Shown: piece by piece, positions 10,599 to 23,490 of the stretch
Position numbering within the stretch: the first letter of the stretch is position 1
Layout of the letters: every line of letters starts with the position of its first letter
Assembly (NCBI GenBank): GCA_039707655.1
Contig: CM077676.1
Coordinates: forward strand, 429,079,379-429,143,378
DNA: 64,000 nt
DNA from: Elymus sibiricus
Taxonomy: Eukaryota; Streptophyta; Magnoliopsida; Poales; Poaceae
Direction: 5' to 3'
Notes under the pieces: generated by a model
Told to the model about the DNA's origin: nothing
What the model saw: only the letters and a program-made list of their open reading frames with translations
The model's database searches: none
Position numbers and translations under genes: made by a program

Positions 10599-12358
10599 TG
10601 TTGGAAATATGCCCTAGAGGCAATAATAAAAAGGTTATTATTATATTTCCTTGTTCATGATAATCGTTTATTATCCATGCTATAATTGTATTGGTTGGAA
10701 ACACAAATACATGTGTGGATACGTAGACAACAAGATGTCCCTAGTGAGCCTCTACCGGACTAGCTCGTTGATCAAAGATGGCCATGGTTTCCTGGTCATA
10801 GACATGAGTTATCATTTGATACCGGGATCACATCATTAGGAGAATGATGTGATGGACAAGACCCAAACTATAAACGTAGCATATGATCGTGTCAAGTTTA
10901 TTGCTATCGTTTTCCGCATGTCAAGTATCTGTTCCTATGACCATGAGATCATGCAACTCACTGACACCGGAGGAGTACCTTGTGTGTATCAAACGTCGCA
11001 ACGTAACTGGGTGACTATAAAGATGCTCTACAGGTATCTCCGAGGGTGTCTGTTGAGTTGGCATGGATCAAGACTGGGATTTGTCACTCCGTATGACGGA
11101 ATGGTATCTCAGGGCCCACTCGGTAATACAGCATCACGATAAGCTTGCAAGCAATGTGACTAAAGAGTTAGCCACGGGATCTTGTATTACGGAACGAGTA
11201 AAGAGACTTGCCGGTAACGAGATTGAACTAGGTATGGAGATACCGACGATCGAATCTCGGGCAAGTAACATACCGATGGATAAAGGGAACTGCATACGGG
11301 ATTGACCGAATCCTGACATCGAGGTTCGACCGATAAAGATCTTCGTGGAATATGTAGGAACCAATATGGGCATCCAGGTTCCGCTATTGGTTATTGGCCG
11401 GAGAGGTGTCTCGGTCATGTCTACATGATTCTCGAACCCGCAGGGTCCGCACGCTTAACGTTCAATGACGCTAGAGTAGTATTGGGATGTGTACGTTGGT
11501 GACCGAAGGTTGTTCGGAGTCCCGGATGAGATCCCGGACGTCACGAGGAGCTCGAGGTAAATATTTATATATGGGAAGTCCCGTTTTGGTCGCCGAAAAA
11601 GTTTCGGGCATTATCGACAGTGTACCGGGAGTGCCGAAAGGGGTCCGGGGGTCCACTGGGGGGGTCCACCTGCCCCGGGGGGCCACATGGGCTATAGGGG
11701 GTGCGCCTAGGACTACATGGGCCAAGGACACCAGCCCCAATAGGCCCATGCGCCAAGAGGGAGAGAGAGGGGAAGAGTCCTAAGGGTGGAAGACTCCCCC
11801 TAGGTGCCTTGGGGAGGGAGGAGTCCTCCCTAGGCCTGGCCGCACCCCTCCCTTGGAGGAGGAGTCAAGGGCTGCGCCCCCCTCCCCCCTTGCATCCTAT
11901 ATATAGTGGGGAAAAAAGATGGGAACAACACCTCAAACCTTGGCGCCTCCCTCCCTTTCCCCGGTTCCGTTTTCTCCTTAGATCGCGTCTCTGGTAGCGC
12001 TCGGCGAAGCCCTGCCGGGATAGCACCAGCACCATGTCCACCACGCCGTCGTGCTGGTTGAGATCCCATCTACTTCTCCTCCCTCGCTTGCTGGATCAAG
12101 AAGGAGGAGACGTCATCGAGCCCCACGTGTGCTGAACGCGGAGGTGCCGTCCGTTCGGCACTTGATCGGGAGTTCGCGGGACGGATCGTGATTGGATCGC
12201 GAAGACGTTCGACTACATCAACCGCGTTTCTTAACGCTTCCGCTTAGCGATCTACAAGGGTATGTAGATGCAATCTCTCCTCTCGTAGTTGTTCATCTCC
12301 TAGATTGATCTTGGTGAGCGTAGGAATTTTTTTGTTTCCCATGCAACGTTCCCCAACA
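10599..12358 (+). repeat. 3' LTR of the Angela element
   Basis: TGTTGGAAATATG to CCCCAACA, 1760 bases, nearly identical to 3533-5304. It lacks the 12-base segment CGGAATGGTCCG-like stretch present in the 5' LTR near 4490. TATA box at 11898-11905. Followed by TSD TTTAT (12359-12363). Confidence 0.95.
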
Positions 12359-12363
12359 TTTAT

Positions 12364-13450
12364 GGCTCAGCCACCGTTCATCATTTTTATACATGTTACG
12401 CTAGCATCATTGCACATCCTGGTACACTGCCAGAGGCATTCATATAGAGTCATATTTTTTGTTCTAGTATCGAGTTGTAATATTGAGTTGTAAGTAAATA
12501 GAGGTGTGATGATCATCATTATTAGAGCATTGTCCGAGTGAGGAAAAGATGATGGAGACCATGATTCCCCCACAAGTCGGGATGAGACTCCAGACGAAAA
12601 AGAAAAAAAAGTGGCAAAAAAGAGCCATGAAAAAAAAATAAAAAAATGAGAGAAAAAGAGAGAAAGGGCAATGTTACTATCCTTTTCCACACTTGTGCTT
12701 CAGAGTAGCACCATGTTTTTCATATAGAGAGTCTCCTATTTTGTCAATTTCATATACTAGTGAGAATTCTTCAATATAGAACTTGGCTTGTAAATTCCAA
12801 TGACGGGCTTCCTCAAATGCCTGAGGTCTTCACGAGCAAGCAAGTTGGATGCACACCCACTTAGTTTTCATGTTGAGCTTTCATACACTTATAGCTCTTA
12901 GTGCATCCGTTGCATGGCAATCCCTACTCCTTGCATTGACATCAATTGATGGGCATCTCCATAGCCCGTTGATTAGCCTCGTCGATGTGAGACTATCTTC
13001 TTATTTTTGACTTCTCTTATTTACCTCTACCACCACACTCTATTTCACCCATAGTGCTATATCCATGGCTTGCGCTCATGTATTGAGTGGGAGTTGAAAA
13101 AGCTGAAGCACGTTAATAAGTATGAACCAATTGCTCAGCTTGTCATCGGGGTAGTGCATGATAAATACTTTGTGTGAAGAAGATGGAGCATGACAGGATT
13201 ATAAGATTTTGTAAGGATAACTTTCTTTAGCATCGTTATTTTGAAAGGCATGATTGTTTGTTAGTATGCCTGAGTATTGATGTCTTTATATCAAATTATA
13301 GACTATTGCTTTGAATCATTTGGATCTTATTATTCATACCGTAAGAGAAATATTACATGATGAAACATGATAGGTAGCATTCCACATCAAAAATTCTGTT
13401 TTTATCATTTACCTACTCGAGGACGAGAAGGAATTAAGCTTAGGGATGCT
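12364..13450 (+). other. Internal 3' region of element A, non-coding
   Basis: This continues element A after the Angela insertion. No reading frame is supported; an A-rich stretch lies at about 12597-12665. It ends with AATTAAGCTTAGGGATGCT (about 13432-13450), the polypurine tract next to the 3' LTR, a variant of the exact 14-mer in element B. Confidence 0.7.
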
Positions 13451-15000
13451 TGATACGTCTCCAACGTATCTATAATTTTTTATTGTTCCATGCTATTATA
13501 GTATCAATCTTGGATGTTTTTATATGCAATTATATATCATTTTTTGGGACTAACCTATTAACCTAGTGCCCAGTGCCAGTTGCTGTTTTCTGCTTGTTTT
13601 TAGCTTTTCAGAGAATCAGTAACAAACGAAGTCCAAATGCCACGAAACTTTTTGGAGATTTTTTTCTGGACAAAACAGACCCTGGAGACTTGGAGAGGAG
13701 GCCAGAAGGTTCATGAAGCCTCCACAAGACAACAAGGCGCGGCCCCAGGGGGGGCGCCCTGATTCCTTGTGCGACCCTTGTGGCTCCGTTTGACCTAATT
13801 CCACTCCTATAAATTGACAAATATTCGGAAACCATCAGAGACCCAGAAGAGAAAACCTTTCCACCGCCGCAAGCCTCTGTTCTTTCGCGATCCCATCTGG
13901 AGGCCTTTTCCGGTACTCTGCCGGAGGGGGAATCGATCACGGAGGGCTTCTACATCAACCTTGCTGCCCTTCCGATGATGTGTGAGTAGTTTACCACAGT
14001 CCTACGGGTCCATAGCTAGTAGCTAGATGGCTTCTTCTCTCTCTTTGATCTTCAATACCATGTTCTCCTTGATGTTCTTGGAGTTCTATCCGATGTAATC
14101 TTCTTTTGCGGTGTGTTTGTTGGGATCCTATGAATTGTGAGTTTATGATCAGATTATTCATGAGAAATATTTGAGTCTTCTCTGAACTCTTTTTTGCATG
14201 ATGAAATATAGCTTTGTATTTCTCTCCGATCTATCGATTTGGTTTGGCCAACTAGATTGGTTTATCTTGCAATGGGAGAGGTGCTTTGTGGTGGGTTCAA
14301 TCTTGCGGTGCTCAATCCCAGTGATAGAAAGGGACATGACACGTATTTGTATTGTTGCCATTAAGGATAAAAAGATGGGGTTTATTCATATTGCTTGAAT
14401 TTTCTTCTCTACATCATGTCATCTTGCTTAAGGCGTTACTCTGTTTTTATTAACTTAATACTCTAGATGCATGCTGGATAGCGGTCGATGAGTGGAGTAA
14501 TAGTAGTAGATGCACGCAGGAGTCGGTCAACTTGTCTCGGACATGATGCCTATATACATGATCATTGCCATGAATCCGTCATAATTATTTGCTTTTCTAT
14601 CAATTGCCCAACAGTAATTTGTTTACCCACCGTATGTTTCTGCGCTCGAGAGAGAAGCCTCTAGTGAAAACTATGGCCCACGGGTCTATCTTTATCATAT
14701 AAAAAACATAAAAATACCTTGCTACAATTTATTTACTTTTATTTAGTTTAGTAATTTACTTTATCAATTTATCTCTATTAGACTTAATCCTTGCAAGTAA
14801 TCGCTAAGAGGATTGACAACCTTATTATTCGCGTTGGTTGCAAGTGTTTGCTTTTGTGTGTGTAGGTGCTGTTCACTGGATCTTGCTTGGTTCTCCTACT
14901 GGATTGATAACCTTGGTTCTTAACTGAGGGAATTACTTATCTCTACTATACTACATCATCCTCTCCTCTTCGGGGAAACACCAACGCAGTCTACAAGTAG
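13451..15000 (+). repeat. 3' LTR of element A
   Basis: Starts TGATACGTCTCCAACG directly after the polypurine tract and ends near CTACAAGTAG. Its last 655 bases match 1-657. A TATA-like CCTATAAATTG lies near 13808. The LTR start resembles that of element B, but most of the remainder is diverged. Confidence 0.88.
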
Positions 15001-15122
15001 CACCGACCAAGTTCTTTGACTTGGTGCAAAGGCTGCGGAATGCGAGCCCCCAGGTCGAGAGCTGGAAGCGTTCGGCCTGCCTGGAAGGCGCGGAACGGGC
15101 ATATGCGTCGACAATGGCGCAT
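15001..15122 (+). pseudogene. Element C fragment: gag-like ORF, first part
   Basis: Codons from CCG at 15003 to CAT at 15120-15122 are open (KFFDLVQRLRNASPQVESWK, then more). They join in frame to 45904 once element B and one TSD copy are removed, giving one ORF ending at TAA 46032-46034. The text resembles gag-region proteins of Triticeae Gypsy or large-retroelement-derivative elements; family not certain. The start is lost at the element A junction. Confidence 0.6.
15118..15122. repeat. Target site duplication of element B, left (CGCAT)
   Basis: CGCAT precedes TGATACG at 15123 and recurs at 45899-45903 after the 3' LTR. Confidence 0.95.
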
Positions 15123-16329
15123 TGATACGTCTCCAACGTATCTATAATTTATGAAGTATTCATGCCATGTTTATTATAGTTTTGTATGATTTTGGTGCAC
15201 TTTTATATGGCTTTTATATGATTTTTATGGACTAACATATTGACCTAGTGCCCAGTGCCAGTTGCTGTTTTCTGCTTGTTTTTGGTTTTCCAGAAAATCC
15301 ATATCAAATGAAGTCAAATGTAGCGAAACTTTTTGACGATTTTTTGGGAAGGAAACAGACCCAGGAAGCTTCGGGGGAGCAGCAGAAGACCCACAGGGGC
15401 CCCACAAGCCACCTGGGCGCGCCTTGGTGCCTCGTGGGCCCCCTGTGGCCCCTCTTCGCATGATTCCAACGCCAAAAATTCCTATATATTCAGAAACCTC
15501 CAGAAATAACCCTAGAACTTTGACTCCGCCGCCGCAAGCCTCTGTACCTCCACGATCTCATCTACAGCCCTTTTCTGGCACCCTGCCGAAGGGGGAAATC
15601 ATCACCAGAGGCCATCTTCATCATCCCGGCTGTCTCCATGACGAGGAGGGACTAGTTCACCCTCGGGGCTGAGGGTATGTACTAGTAGCTATGTGTTTGA
15701 TCTCTCTCTCGTGTTCTTGATTTGGCACGATCTTGATGTATCGCGAGATTTGTTAATATAGTTGGATCATATGGTGTTTCTTCCCTCTCTATCTTCTTGT
15801 GATGAATTGAGTCTTTCCCTTTGAGGTTTCGTTATTGTCGGATTGAATATTTCAGATTTGAGAACACTTGATGTATGTCTTGCATGTGGATACCCGTGGT
15901 GACAATGGGGTATTCTATTGGTTCACTTGATGTATGTTTTGGTGATCAACTCGTGGATTCCCGTGACCTTGGGGTGATCTATGCATAGGGGTTGGTTGCA
16001 CGTTTTCATTATCTTTTCTCCGATAAGAAACTTTGGGGTACTCTTTGAAGTTCTTTGTGTGGATTGAATATTATGGATCTGAAGTTGTTTGATGCATATC
16101 GAATAATCAACTCACGGATACTTGTGGTGACATTGGAGTATCTAGGTGACATTAGAGTTGGTTGATGCGTATCATATGGTATTATTTTAGTACGAACTCT
16201 AGTTCTGTTTGTGACACTTATAGGGATGGCTCAATAGATTGATCGGAAAGAATAACTTTGAGGTGGTTTCGTACCCTACAACAATTTCTATCTTATGTTC
16301 TCCGCTAATAGGAAGTTTGGAGTGATTCT
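15123..16329 (+). repeat. 5' LTR of element B, first part
   Basis: Matches 44229-45445 of the 3' LTR. A TATA-like CCTATATATTC is at about 15481. It ends in ATTCT (16325-16329), the TSD of the Copia insertion, and continues at 39651. Confidence 0.93.
16325..16329. repeat. Target site duplication of the compound Copia insertion, left (ATTCT)
   Basis: ATTCT lies at the left junction and again at 39646-39650. The unoccupied site is seen in the 3' LTR of element B as GAGTGATTCTTTATCGC near 45436, which has one copy. Confidence 0.97.
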
Positions 16330-18411
16330 TGTAGGGGAATGCGACAGAAAACAAAAATTTCGGTACAGCGAGCACGCCCAGGATCACTATGGAGATGGCA
16401 CACAAGGTTTGATCGGATCATTACCGACTCGTAGCGCAGCGGAAGTAGAGTCGATGTAGATCGTCGGTGCATATCCCCGCAGCTAGGATTTACAACCTCC
16501 CAACCGCGAGGATGTACTCCCTCGTCGGACAGCCCTTCGGGAGGCGGTCGGACAGTCCCCCGGACGATGTCACGGATAGCCCTTCGGGAGGACCCTCGAA
16601 GCTCGAACGGTAACTCGGACAGCCCTTCGGGAGGACCCTCGAATAGCTCCTCAGGCAAAAGATCAAACCTATGACCTCTCTACTGGGTTGCACACATACG
16701 GTGTCAGCTATCCGGCAGGGCTTCGCCGTCCAGAACTAGTTCCTGCCGGAACCCAGACAGCCTTTCGGCTCTACGAAACTATTTCGGTGGGAGGGAGAAA
16801 GAAGGCCAAATCATGCATGGCATTTGTATGAGAGTAAGGAGTGAGTGTGGAGAGTGCCTCTCCACCTCTATTTATAGGAAATCCCAAGGTGTAGGGTGGC
16901 ACTTGAAATACCCAAAAAACCCATCATATGGAATTTCCAAAGGGCATAATGGGAAGGCTAGAGGAGCTCCCCTTGTGGCCGGCCACACCAAGTGGGCCCC
17001 CCATGAGGGGCTCTCATCCATCCATGTCATCCCCAAGATATTTTGGGACAAAGCCCAATAAGGTGGCTTTCCATAAAGTAACCATAAAGTGCTTTTTCAC
17101 TATTCATGAACCCATTTTTCCGCGACCGATAAATCCGAAAATATTTCTGTGGGTCTTAGAATAATTCCAGTACCCACTAAAATAATTCTGCATGCGTTCC
17201 GAAACATTTTCAGATCAATGATTTTCATCAGCGAAAAGCAACCAAAGCGGTTCCGGCAGCTCCGGAACATTTCCGGTTTTTTCCTCGGAAAAATCCCAGA
17301 AGTTCCCAGAACAATTCTGGCACCCTCCAAGAATTTCCAGGCGTGTGCTGAAACCAATTTGACTTAATGCTATACTCCGAAACAACTTTTCAGTTTTACC
17401 AAAACTCTTCCGGTGTTCTCTCTCCGAAACTCTTCCGTTGTCTCCGAAACTTTTCCGGTGACTTTCTCTCAGACTCCCTGTCTAGTATTCAGCAGATAGA
17501 TGACCCTTAAGCGTGTGACCCTAGAGGTTCGGTGAAGTATAGACATGACCGGAACACTTTCCGATCAATGATCAACATCGGAGCCGTGGACACCCATATT
17601 GACCCCTATACCCACACGAATAAATATTCGAGTGAACCTCCGGTTGCCGTGTGCTATTCTTGTTGCTTCGCGATATGTTACAAACACCCGAGGTGAGATT
17701 TATCTACATCCCCGTGGATCAACAACTTGTCCACTATGCCAGTTATCTCGTTACCGGTTTTGTTCTCTTTTCTCGTTTCCGTGTTCCGGCATCCCTGTGA
17801 TCAAATCACATTGTGTCTGGCCAGACGATGATGGATACCGTAACACCGAGAGGGCCCGAGAATATCTCTCCATCGTCGGAGGAGCAAATCCCAATCTTGA
17901 GCTATCTCGTTCCTTGTCATGCTTTTCCGTGAATCCATAAGCCGCTGTAATAGCCACCCAGTTACGGATGACGTTTAACAAACCCCATAGTCCACGAAGC
18001 AAGAATGAAGGAACTTGACACTCTCATGGTCTAAGGAATTATGCAAACATTAACTTTCTCTGTGTTATAAACCATTAACTTGTGACGAATGTATCTCATA
18101 GCATAACATCAATTTGGGTCGATTCAACACAAGTTTTCTTCTAACATTGTGCCCTCAAAATTGCCGGCATAGTCTTGCCCATGATCAGGAAAACAGGATC
18201 ATCATGCAATACTTGAGCCAGTCTTAGAGGCATGACTAGGAATACATTTTTCCGTTTATTATACCACACATGCACATGAGTTTCCCTCCGAGCCTCATGG
18301 ATATTGTAGACTCGAGAATCATTGCAGTTATAGCATGGAACATAAACATTCATTACAAACTTGGAGATACAAAATAACTGTTATTACTGCCTCTAGGGCA
18401 TATCTCCTACA
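16330..18411 (-). repeat. 3' LTR of the minus-strand Copia element (complete)
   Basis: 2082 bases; on the minus strand it runs from TGTAGGAGATATGCCC to CCCCTACA. A TATAAATA box is read on minus at 16876-16869. It has several copies of an 18-base motif GGACAGCCCTTCGGGAGG on the plus strand between about 16530 and 16640. It is the only complete copy of this LTR here and serves as the reference for the broken ones. Confidence 0.93.
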
Positions 18412-18442
18412 GACTCCCACTTGCACTAGAGTCATAATCCAG

Positions 18443-21400
18443 TTACATGGCTTCCATAACAGCAATGGCTAGCCGGTGCTACTCATGCTTTGCTCGTGGT
18501 AGAGGCTTTGTCATCGGGTCTGACACGTTCAGATCCATGTGAACTTTGCGTACTTTCACTAAACCTGCTTTGACATGATGTCGAATGAGTTTATATTTGC
18601 GTTCAATATGTCTTGTCTTATGGTGCGAAGATGGCTCCCTAGCCTGAGCCACGGCGCCACTATTATCACAATAGATCTCCACCGGGTCCAGCGCACTTGG
18701 AACCACACCAAGGTCTTCAAGAAACTGCTTGATCCAGACCACCTCCTTGGAGGCTTCTGAAGCTGCAATATATTCCGCCTCCGTCGTAGAATCCGCCACA
18801 GTCTTTTGTTTGGAACTTTTCCAATCAACTGCGCCACCGTTCAATATGAAAACATAGCCTGATTGAGATTTGAAGTCATCTGGGTCAGTCATGAAGCCTG
18901 CATCAGTGTAACCACTTACAATGAGCTCTTCATCACCTCCGTACACAAGGAGTAAATCCTTGGTCCTTCTGAGGTACTTAAGAATATTTTTGACTGCGGC
19001 CCAGTGTTCCAATCCTGGATCACTTTGGTACCGGCTGCTAACACTTAGCGCATAGGAAACATCCGGTCTTGTACATAGCATGGCATACATAATAGAACCA
19101 ACTGCCGAAGCATATGGAACATCATTCATTTGTACTCGCTCATCGAGAGTCCGAGGACACTGATTCTTGCAAAGCACTGTGCCAGGTGACATGGGGAGTA
19201 GGCCTTTCTTGGAGTTCTCCATGTTGAACCTTTTCAACACCTTGTCAATGTACGTGCTTTGGCTAAGCGCTATCAGGCGTTTTGATCCATCTCTATAGAT
19301 TCTGATGCCCAATACATATGCCGCTTCGCCTAAGTCTTTCATTGAAAAACTCTTCTTCAATGAGTCTTTTATTTCGGTAAGAAAATTCACGTCATTTCCA
19401 ATCAACAATATGTCATCCACATACAAGATTTGAAATGCTTTTGTGCTCCCACTAAACTTCTTGTAAACACAAGATTCTTCGTCATTCCTGATGAAGCCAA
19501 ACTCTTTGACTACTTCATCAAAACGAATGTTCCAGCTCCTCGACGCTTGCTTCAGACCATAATTGGCCTTCTGAAGTTTGCATACCTTTCCAGCATCCTT
19601 ATGAATGACAAAACCTTCAGGCTGTATCATGTGACATCTTCTTTGAGATTTCCATTTAGGAAAGCCATTTTGACGTCCATCTGCCATATTTCATAATCGA
19701 AATAAGCAGCAATTGCTAGTAATATCCGAACAAACTTAAGCATAGCTACGGGCGAGAAAGTCTTGTCGTAGTCCACTCCTGGAACTTGCGTGAACCCTTT
19801 CGTGACAAGTCTAGCTTTATGGATAGTAATGTTACCATCCGCGTCTGCTCTCTTTTGAAAATCCATTTACGACCAATGGGCTTTACGCCTTCTGGAAGTT
19901 CTACCAAGTTCCAAACTTGATTTTCGTACATGGATTCCATTTCGGATTTCATGGCCTTGTGCCATTCCCTTGAGATGGGCCCCGCCATCGCTTCCTTGTA
20001 GTGCACAGGTTCATCGTCTTCAAGGATGAAGATTTCGTTATGAAACCACTCAGGTGGCTGGATAGCCCTACTTGATCTGCGCGGTTCAGTTACAACATTG
20101 TCTGAAGTTTCCGCATCACATGCGACAACTTCCGGCTCGGTTGTAGGGATAATTTGCGGAATTTCTTCCGGTTCCTTAGCCATAACAACGGTTGCCGAAG
20201 ATTCACTAATCTCATCAAGCTGTACTGTCCTCCCACTTAATTCTTTAGCGAGAAACTCTTTCTCGAGAAAGACTCCGTTTTTAGCGACAAAAACTTTGCA
20301 CTCGGAGGGTTGGTAGAAAGAATACCCAACTGTATCTTTTGGATAACCTACAAAGTAACATTTGTCTGATCTGGGATCGAGTTTGCTTGGTTGTAAACGT
20401 TTTACATAAGTTTCACAACCCAAGATTTTGAGATGTGACAAATTGGGTTTCTTCCCATGCCATAACTCGTATGGTGTCGTCTCAACAGACTTAGACGGTG
20501 CTCTGTTTAATGTATAAGCGGCAGTGAGTAGTGCGTGACCCCAAAAAGATATTGGCAGATCTGTAAGAGACATCATCGACCTTACCATGTCTAACAGGGT
20601 TCGGTTACGTCGTTCTAACACTCCGTTTCGCTGTGGAGTTCCGGGAGGCGTAAGCTGTGAAACGATTCCATGGTCACTTAGATGTTGGCTAAACTCATGA
20701 CTAAGATATTCGCCCCCGCGATCTGATCGCAGAAACTTAATCCTTTTGTTACGATGATTTTCTACCTCATTCTGAAATTCTTTGAACTTTTCAAAAATTT
20801 CCGACTTATGCTTCATCAAGTAGATATATCCATACCTGCTTAAATTGTCAGTAAAAGTCACGAAGTAGAAATACCCACCCCGTGCGGTTGTGCTCATAGG
20901 ACCACATACATCACTATGTATTATTTCCAATAATTCACCCGCCCGTTCAGGATGACCCGTGAACGGCATCTTGGTCATCTTCCCCATCAGGCAAGCTTCA
21001 CATGTGTCAAATGATTCAAAATCAAAAGACGGTAAAACTCCATCTTTATGGAGTCTTTGCATGCTTTTCTTTCCGATGTGGCCAAGGCGACAATGCCACA
21101 AGAATGTGGTGGTGGTATCAGCCTTCTTAAGGTGTTTAGCATTCACGTTAAAGACATCATTTCCACATTCAAGATTTAGTATGAAAAGGCCCCCAACAAT
21201 GAGTGCAAATTCATAAAACATATCCTTACAATAAAGTGAACAACCATTGTTCTCAGACTTGTAAGAGTACCCATCGTGTACTAAACATGCTCCAGAGATA
21301 ATGTTTCTACACAATGCCGGAACAAAATAACAGTTACTTAGTTCTAAGGTAAATCCTGAAGGGAGACGTAGAGGCATAATGCCGACGGCTTGAGCGGCGA

Positions 21401-22403
21401 TCCCAGCGCCGTTCCCGATGCACATCACGACTTCATTCTTTGCCAGCTTGCGCACCTTCTGAAGCCCCTGTATCGAGTTGCAAATGTGATCAACTGATCC
21501 GGTATCAAATACCCAATACTTACAATTTTCGCTAGCAAGCAAAACGTCAATGACATTAACCTGTATAACAGTTATACCTTTTTCGGTTTCCCCGGACTTC
21601 TTATCTTCCAGATACTTCTTGCAGTTTCCCTTCCAGTGTCCTGTGCCCTTGCAGTAGAAGCACTCAGTTTCATTCTTGGCTCTGCCCTTAGAGTTGCTTC
21701 GGGATCCGGTCTTACCGGCGCCCTTGCCCTTCTTGGACTTGCCTTTCTTTTTGAAACCGGCGGTTTTATTCACAAGCAACACTTGCTTGCGATTTTTCCG
21801 TAGTCCTCCTTCCGCAGTTTTTAGCATGGCGAGCACCTCATTTGGTGTCTTCTCCATCCCACTCATGTTGTAGTTCATGATAAAACCATCGTAAGACGGG
21901 GTGAGTGAAGAAAGCAACATGTCCATCATATGGGCTGGTGGAATTGGAAATTCCAGGGTTTTAAGCCTTTCAGCGTAGCCAATCATTTTGACCACGTGTT
22001 CGCCAATTGAACTGCCCTCAGCCATCTTGCAATCCATCACGGTCTTCATAATATCAAAACGTTTAGACCGCGTGGTTTCCTTGTATAGAGCATCCAATTC
22101 CCGGATCATATCACGGGCGTTATGGAATTCAAAACATTTTTGAAGCTCTGGACTCATGCAAGCTAGCATGAGGCACTACACTAAGTTGTAATCATCATCC
22201 TTAGTGGCCCAGACATTTTGTTCATCTTCCGGGGCAGTTTCCGCCGGTTTAGCTGGAAGAGGAGTTTCAAGCACATACATTCTCTTAGCGCTCCTGAGGA
22301 CAATCCTCAGGTTACGGACCCAGTCCGCATAGTTGTTTCCAGTCGCAGCTAACTTCTCTTTCTCTAACATCGGGCCTAAGTTGAACGCGGTGTTGCAAGC
22401 CAT
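18443..22403 (-). pseudogene. Copia gag-pol polyprotein of the minus-strand element, broken
   Basis: Begins MACNTAFNLG (ATG 22403-22401) and would end at TAA 18445-18443. Seen in order: gag; zinc knuckle CFYCKGTGHWKGNC; protease FDTGSVDHIC; HCRLGHIG pre-integrase block; integrase HSDVCGPM and RSDRGGEYL; reverse transcriptase QMDVKMAFLNG and YVDDILLIGN; RNase H DNSGAVAQA. Breaks: TAG at codon 76 (22178-22176), a frameshift near 19855, another near 19630, and TAG at 18481-18479, sixteen codons before the natural end. The TAG at codon 76 is at the same aligned position as in the Angela element. Not functional. Confidence 0.93.
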
Positions 22404-22433
22404 TTGATCTACAACGGTAAACACAAGTTTCAA

Positions 22434-22988
22434 TTAGACTTTGTTCATAATTAATTTGCACTAGTGAATAAACAATTTTATTCTAAGGTGCGCTCCCACT
22501 CAAATCAATATCTCTCAAAATTGATTATGAGTGATACAAGACCCGCATTTCAATTCAACGCCATTGATGTGGACATCACTGATGACGAGAATTTCAATCG
22601 GTAGGCAAACTTGCCGATCACATCTCTATGTGACTCTTGTTCATCTTTCGATGAGTGTGTTCCGAGCTCAGGACTATCCTTCCTGAACGTCAAAGACAAC
22701 CAAGTGATCTTGCTGCGAGGTCTGACCTCACCCGCCTCATTCCTCTCGATTCGTTCGTACCCATGTGGACATGGCGCACCCTGAAAAGATACGAATTTCA
22801 GACGGTGCTACACTTGGGTGAACACTAACTACTTTGATATTTAAGTGAGAGATCACCCTAATAAAAAGCGACTACCACACAATCAAAAGGGTGCATCATA
22901 AGGAATAAACATCTCAGGCAATTCATAATAGCATGATATGGTATAGCCCTTTCTGACGGAGAAGTCTTTAATTTCTTCGTCTTCGGCA
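22434..22988 (-). other. Leader region of the minus-strand Copia element, 3' part
   Basis: Non-coding sequence between gag and the CACTA insertion; continues at 26759-27554. It aligns with the leader of the plus-strand copy (about 33900-34500). No other feature seen. Confidence 0.6.
22986..22988. repeat. Target site duplication of the CACTA element (GCA)
   Basis: GCA precedes CACTACTAGG and is repeated at 26756-26758 after CCTAGTAGTG. Three-base TSDs are typical of CACTA elements. Confidence 0.93.
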
Positions 22989-23286
22989 CACTACTAGGGA
23001 AAAGGCTAGCAGTACCGCGGGGTTTTACCTTATCAGTAGCGCGGGCACCGGCGCTACTGCTAAGGCGCTACAGCTAAACTTTAGCAGTAGCGTGGGTTTA
23101 CCCGCGCTACTGCTAACTATACATAGCAGTAGCGTGCTCATTAAACCGCACTGCTGCTAATAGCACGCTGCTACTACATGCATGCCCGCGCTACTGCTAA
23201 TTTTTCCTGTATTTTTTTTTCTGCAGCATATTGGCCCTGTATTTGTATTGGTTTTATACAGTAGTTTCATCATATGATTTTATGAT

Positions 23287-23490
23287 CATGATGAGTTATT
23301 ATATCAGTGGGTGAAAGAGACATGGATTAGATTCAAGTGGAGGCAACATGTTGCAGATCGAAAGTACTACTAATCCAAACTTGATCACTTTAGTTTGGAT
23401 TAGTAGTACTTTCGATCTGCACCATGTTGCCTCCACTTGAATCTAATCATTGTTTATTTCACCCACTGATATATATAATAACTCATCATG
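23287..23490. repeat. Long near-perfect hairpin inside the CACTA element
   Basis: Left arm 23287-23381, loop of ten bases, right arm 23392-23490. The arms are almost fully complementary over about 95 bases with a few mismatches and a four-base bulge. It resembles a small-RNA precursor or an old foldback insertion. It lies downstream of the B3-like gene. Confidence 0.85.

Larger units (their letters stand above)
3533..12358 (+). mobile_element. Complete Copia LTR retrotransposon, BARE/Angela type
   Basis: Two direct LTRs (3533-5304 and 10599-12358), TG...CA ends, a primer binding site, one polyprotein frame in Copia order (gag, protease, integrase, reverse transcriptase, RNase H) and a polypurine tract define a complete element bounded by TTTAT. 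The LTR start TGTTGGAAATATGCCCTAG is that of the BARE/Angela family of Triticeae. By eye the LTRs differ by roughly 35 substitutions plus a 12-base indel, so the insertion is fairly young. Two in-frame TAG codons break the polyprotein. It lies inside element A in the same orientation. Confidence 0.96.
1..15000 (+). mobile_element. Gypsy-type non-autonomous LTR element A (left end cut by window)
   Basis: The element consists of a 5' LTR remnant (1-657), a primer binding site, an acidic ORF of unknown function, structured non-coding sequence, a polypurine tract and a 3' LTR (13451-15000). It is interrupted by the Angela element at 3533-12358 (TSD TTTAT). Its internal length without Angela is only about 4 kb, and I find no gag, protease, reverse transcriptase or integrase motif in it, so it would need enzymes from another element. 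The LTR start and primer binding site resemble the Sabrina/WHAM group of Triticeae Gypsy elements; this family name is from memory and uncertain. The TSD cannot be checked because the left end is outside the window. Confidence 0.82.

Noticed and set aside
16520..16650. Regular repeats of GGACAGCCCTTCGGGAGG that recall a CRISPR array
   Set aside because: They are tandem repeats inside a Copia LTR, recur in its other LTR copies, and the genome is a plant's.
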